From contig JAKGHH010000002.1 in assembly GCA_022828595.1 (NCBI GenBank), positions 78,712,383 to 78,776,382 of the forward strand: DNA of 64,000 bases, in the 5' to 3' direction. This DNA is from Nelumbo lutea. Taxonomy: Eukaryota > Streptophyta > Magnoliopsida > Proteales > Nelumbonaceae. Below the pieces are notes generated by a model. The model made no database searches, was not told the origin of the DNA, and was given only the letters and a program-made list of their open reading frames with translations. Shown here one piece after another: positions 48,538-54,500 of this stretch. Both the position numbers and the translations under genes were made by a program. Every line of letters begins with the position of its first letter. Position 1 is the stretch's first letter.

Positions 48538-51500
48538 ATGCAATGTTCCAAGCTGGCACTTTCCTGCTCTATGGTTTACTATTCGATTACTTGCAACAAA
48601 GTACATTACATTATATATATACACACACACACTAAAATGCAATGTGCCAAGCTGGCACTTTCCTGCTCTATGGTTTATTCTAAAAGCCACTTATCTCTTT
48701 TCTGGTTTCTTCTTAAAGGTATCTATCTTTTTTCCGTTTTTTCTGAATTCTCTAATTTTAAAATTTACTAAAATAACTCAAGTGACCAATCACCTTTAAG
48801 AATTTTAACACTCTTCATTAAAACACCATTAACTATCTCTCTCTCTCCCCTCTTTCCCATTAACTCTTTTAATAATCTCCCATTAATTACGCCATTAACT
48901 CCTTCAATAACTCATGCCCCTAATTCTCTCTCATCTCCATTACTTCATTAAATTGCATAAAATTCATTAACTTTATCTATATATCATTTCAATTTAACTA
49001 TATATAAGTACTCAAACTTTAACTATTAGTAAAGATTAATTATATTGAAATTGAGATATTCAAGGATATATTATTGCACTAAATAATCTATTCCTTTTAA
49101 AATTATAATTCATTTGAAAATAATAAAAATAAATTATTAAGTTACTTAAAGAAAATAAAAATAATTATTAATTATTGTTAATAATAAAAATATCTTTATT
49201 AATATAATAAAAAACAATTAAATTAATAAAAGGAATAAAATAAATTAAAAATGAAGATCAAATAAAAATTAATATAAAACTAATACAAAATTATCTAACA
49301 ATTATTAGTTTTATAATTAAATTTTATTAATTTAAAACCAACTATTTTAAATTCCTTATGAAATTTAATTGAATATCTCAATTATTTAAATTTAATTAAA
49401 TTTAAGTAAATTTATAATTGAATTCATTTAAGTTCCTATCGAAAAAAGTATATTATCTAACAATTATTGAATTTATTAAATTTATTAATTATCAGTAACT
49501 TTAATGTCTTTGTTATCGAAGAGTCAAGGGAAAGGAGGTATTTGCACTTTTTTCCCAAAACTATAGGGGAGGCCTTTGCTAGGGTCAAAACATAAAGGTG
49601 AATTATAGAATTGTTACAAGATGTTTCTTTTTATAATTTTACCTAAAAATAATACAAAAATAATAATAAACCAATAAAAATAATAAAAAATCTTTTCCAA
49701 AAAATTAATAAAAATCAGCATTAAGATACAAATAACCCCAAAAAATAATACTTAAATTGAACTTAGATGGACACCATTTAATTGAAAATGTCATAAAATT
49801 CCATCTATGTAGATATAGTTGACTACTTGCAATAAAGTACATTATTTCAACAATAACCAACAAAAATTAATAAAAATTTGCATTAAGATACCAAAAAAAA
49901 ATACAAATTTATCTAGAGAATAGGAAAATAATACTTGAATTGAACTGAGATGGACTGATCTTCAATTTTGTTTATAAATAAAGCCTGTGCGTTGCACGGG
50001 TCCTGGCTAGTTAAAATTAATAAGAAAAGGTGACTCAACCAAAGCTATTGGTTGTTATAATGCCGTTGCAAGCACTTTGTTCTTTGAAATCGATTGCTAA
50101 GGCTTAATGGTTGACTCTCACGCACATCTAATCCTTTTCTCTGGTAGTCAACTATGAGATTCTAGTAATCTGGCTACTTAGTGCTACCAGGTCGGCCGTA
50201 TGACAACTATCTTTCTAGTAATCAACTACTAAGGACAGTCTTACCTGGATTGCTTTAGTAGTCACTCCTTAGGTTCTGAAACATGATTTTTCTTTTTTTG
50301 TTCAATCACTTAAATGTGATTGGCCACAGTTTGTTCAATTTTAGAACTAGAAAAATTCACACGCACACGCACACACACACACACCAGCTTGTGGGGCAGA
50401 GAGCTTCTAATAAAACTGCCACATAAGCAAACTACTTAACAAACATAAGATGACTAAACTACCCCTATTCGACTCACTTTAACACTCCCCCTCAAGCTGG
50501 TGAATATATGACATATAATCCCGGCTTGTTACATAGATAGTTCACTTTCCCTGAGCTTAGAGCTTTTGTAAACAAATCTGCCCACTGATCATTCGAGCCC
50601 ACATGTTTTGTATTTATCTCCAGCAAGAACCTTCTCCCTCACAAAGTGGCAATCAACCTCTATGTGCTTTGTTCTCTCATGAAAGATAGGGTTGGATGAG
50701 ATATGGATTGCAACTTGATTGTCACAATACAAGCTCATAGGTTTATCCATGTGAAACCCAATTTCTTGTAGGAGATTCCTCAACCACACTAATTCACAAG
50801 TAGTGTGAGCCATGGCCCTATACTCGGCTTCAGCACTGCTTCTGGCCACAACCGTCTGCTTTTTACTCTTCCATGTCACAAGATTTCCTCCAAGAAATGT
50901 GCAATAGCCTGTAGTAGATCTTCTGTCATTCATTGAGCCTTCTTAGTTTGCATTTGTATACCCAACTACTTCAAGTTTTCCTCCTGGTTTATACAATAGC
51001 CCATGGCCTGGAGCTCCTTTCAGATACCTTACAATTCTAAGAACTGCATCCCAGTGAGGCATACGAGGATTCTGCATGAATTGGCTCACCGCACTGACTG
51101 CAAAGGAGATGTCGGGTCTCATGATAGTCAGATAGTTCAGCTTTCCCACTAGTCGTCTATACCTTCCAAGATCTTCAAATATTTCTCCTGTATCACTGTT
51201 CAACTTGACATTTGGTTCCATAGGGGTCTCAACCGGTTTTGCACCTAACAATCCTGTTTCTTCCAGTAGATCAAGAACATATTTCCTTTGGCACATATTT
51301 ACACCTTGTTTTGACCTGACAACTTCTATTCCCAAGAAATACTTTAATGTTCCAAGGTCTTCTGTTTGAAAATGATTTTGCAGAAATACCTTTAGTTTGC
51401 CAATCCCCAATTTATCACTGCCAGTAATGACAATCTCATCCACATAGACCACTAATAAGATCTTCCCAACTTCTGAGTCATAACTGAACACTGAGTGATC

Positions 51501-54500
51501 AACTTGACATTGCTTCATTCCAAAACTCTTCACCACTTCGCTGAATTTCCCGAACCAAACACGTGGTGATTGCTTCAACCCATAAATTGCCTTCTTCAGT
51601 CTGCACACCTTACCATCCTCCCCCTGAGCAACAAACCCAGGTGGTTGCTCTATATATACCTCCACCAGATCACCATGGAGGAAGGCATTTTTTATGTCAA
51701 GCTGAAACAGAGGCCAATCATACATAACTGCCAGGGAAATTAGTACACGAACAGAACCAATCTTAGCCACCGGAGAGAATGTCTCCATGTAGTCCACTCC
51801 ATACAACTGTGAGTAACCTTTAGCAACAAGTCTGGCCTTTAGACGCTCCACACTACCATCTGGCAAGTATTTCACAGTATACACCCATTTATAGCCCACA
51901 ACATGCTTACCAGGTGGGAGAGTAGTAAGTTCCCACGTTTGAGTATGTTGAAGAGCAGAAAGTTCCTCCTCCATTGCTCGCCGCCATCCAGGTGAACTGA
52001 GAGCTTCTTGAACATTATTAGGTATGGAAATAGATGACAAAAGCGAAACAAACTAGCGATGTGAAGTAGAAAGACGAGATAATGAAACAAAATTGGAAAT
52101 GGGATGGAGGGTAGAATCGCGTTTACCTTTCCGTAAGGCAATGGGTAGGTCAGGGTCTGAAGGTTGAGCAATAGGAGCCATGAGAGGATCCGTAGATGAG
52201 GTAGAAGCTGGAGGAGGGGCCGGTGTCGTTCAACGTGTGTACACTTGTCGGATCGGTGGTTGTTCAGTGGTGATCTGCACTGAATGAGGTGATGAGTCAA
52301 CTCCAACAACAACATCTGGAACTGGATCACTGACAGGAAGAGGAAGAGGAAGAGGAAGTAAGGGTGGAGATGAAGGTGCTTCAGGACTTGAGAAGAAGGG
52401 TTCAAACTCAAAAAATGTGACATCAGGGCAGACATAGCACTTTTAGGTAATGGGATTATACCACTTGTACCCTTTTTGAGTCCGAGAGTAGCCAAGGAAG
52501 ACACATTTAATTGAGCGTGCATCTAGCTTGCCTATTTCAGGACTCAAATTGTGGACAAAGTACACACAACCGAAGACACGAGGAGTTAATGGAAATGGAG
52601 ATAAAGTGGAAAACAAGATAGAGAAGGGGGACCGACCATGAAGAATGAAAGAGGGCATCCGATTAACGAGGAAACATGCAGTGAGTACAACATCATTCCA
52701 AAACCGTTTAGGAACATTCATGTGGTGAAGAATAGATCGAGCAGTTTCAAGAAGCTGGCGGTTCTTCCGTTCAGCTACCCCATTTTGTTGAGGGGTGAAT
52801 GCACATGAGGTTTGATGAATAATGCCATGCTGTTCTAAATACTGTTGAAATGAAGTAAGAAAGTATTCACGACCATTATCTGAACGGAGAACTTTGATTG
52901 GAACACCAAATTGTGTGCGTATTTCAGCATGGAATTTTTGAAAAATAGAAAATAATTCACTTCTTTCTTTCATTAAGTAAATCCATATCATTCTTGAACA
53001 ATCATCAATAAAGGAGACAAAATACTTGTACCCACCCGAAACATTTGAATGAACCAAAGAAAAAGGACTCAACATACGACTCTCAATTCTTGGATTGAAG
53101 GACACACAATGATGTTTCCCAAACTGACATGACTCGCATTGCAAAACTGACAAATGACTCAATGACGGAACCAATATCTTGAGAGCCTTGAGAGATGGAT
53201 GTTCCAGTCGGCAATGCCATTGTAGAGGAGTAAGTGAAGTCTGAAGAGCAATTGAAGATCCACCACCGTCAAGATAATACAATCCACCAGTTTCATGCCC
53301 CCCACCAATCTTCTTCCTCGTCTTGAGATCCTGAAAAACACAAGTGGAAGGAAAGAAGGTAACAGAACAGTTAAGAGCTTTGGTTATTTTACTAACAAAC
53401 ATAAGATTGAATGGAAACTTAGGTACATATAAAACAGATGATAAGGGCACAAAAGCCATGTCAACATTACCAACACCATAGATGGGAGATGAGGACCCAT
53501 TGGCAAGTGTAACAGTTTGTGATGTGGAGGTTTCAGAAAGAGAAGAGAACACACCTGGAGTCCCGGTCATATGATCTGAGGCTCCAGAGTCAATAATGTA
53601 GGGAGAGGTTTTAGATGACATGCAAGCAATACCTGAGTGGGCAAGTGTGGCAGTGGTATGCTGTGAAGTAGTTTGAAGGAACCGTTCATACTCATCACGC
53701 GGTACACTCACCATCTCCCTCCCAGAAGTAGAAGTAGATGTAGATGTGGGAGGAGTTCGGTCTGCCTGTTTACTGTCACTGATGTCAACCTCACCTACTA
53801 TAGCATGATTAGCCCATTTAGAGGGAGGGCCATGTAGGTTATAAAAGAAATTCACTGTGTCCTTCCCTGCCACAATGAGTACACTTCTTTGCAGAGTTAT
53901 TCTTCCCTCTACCACGGCCTCCCCCTGAGTCACGACCACCCCGACCAATCATGGAACTGCCATGGTCTCCTCGGGAGGCATGTCCTCCCCCTCTTATACT
54001 GTGTCCACCTCCTCTAGCTGTCACAAGTGCTGATCTATCAGACTGTGTGGGATTCTTTGTCTGTCCCAAAGAAATTCTACGACTAATATTTGGGCTTTAA
54101 CTGGTTCATACTCTGATTTTAGCCCCACCAAGAATCTTGTAACATCTAGTTGTTCTCTTTGCTGTTGCTGAACTTTAATATCTGGAGTGAGGGGATGATA
54201 GACATTGAGTTCATTCCTTATATTCTTCATGTAGGCATAACACTCTTCTAGTGTTTTGTTTCCTTATTGCAAATCAAAGTACTCCTGATAAAGTTGATAT
54301 ACTCTTGTTGTATTATCTTGTCCAGAATACAACTTCTTAGCATGTTCCCATATATCCTTAGCCGTATCAAGAAACATGAAGTTGGCACTAATTTTGGGTT
54401 CCATATTGTTCCATAGCCAAGTCATGATTTGAGCATCTTTTTGTTCCCAATCATCAAACCCTGGGGAGTCGGCCGATGGTTTCTCATCTTTTATGTGCTT

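Noticed and set aside
48095..48799. 234-codon frame containing poly-Thr/His
   Set aside because: It is exon 7 read through into two intronic tandem duplications and a CA microsatellite. Only the first 66 nt after 48105 are exon in the main model; the first 141 nt after that are discussed as a possible extension.
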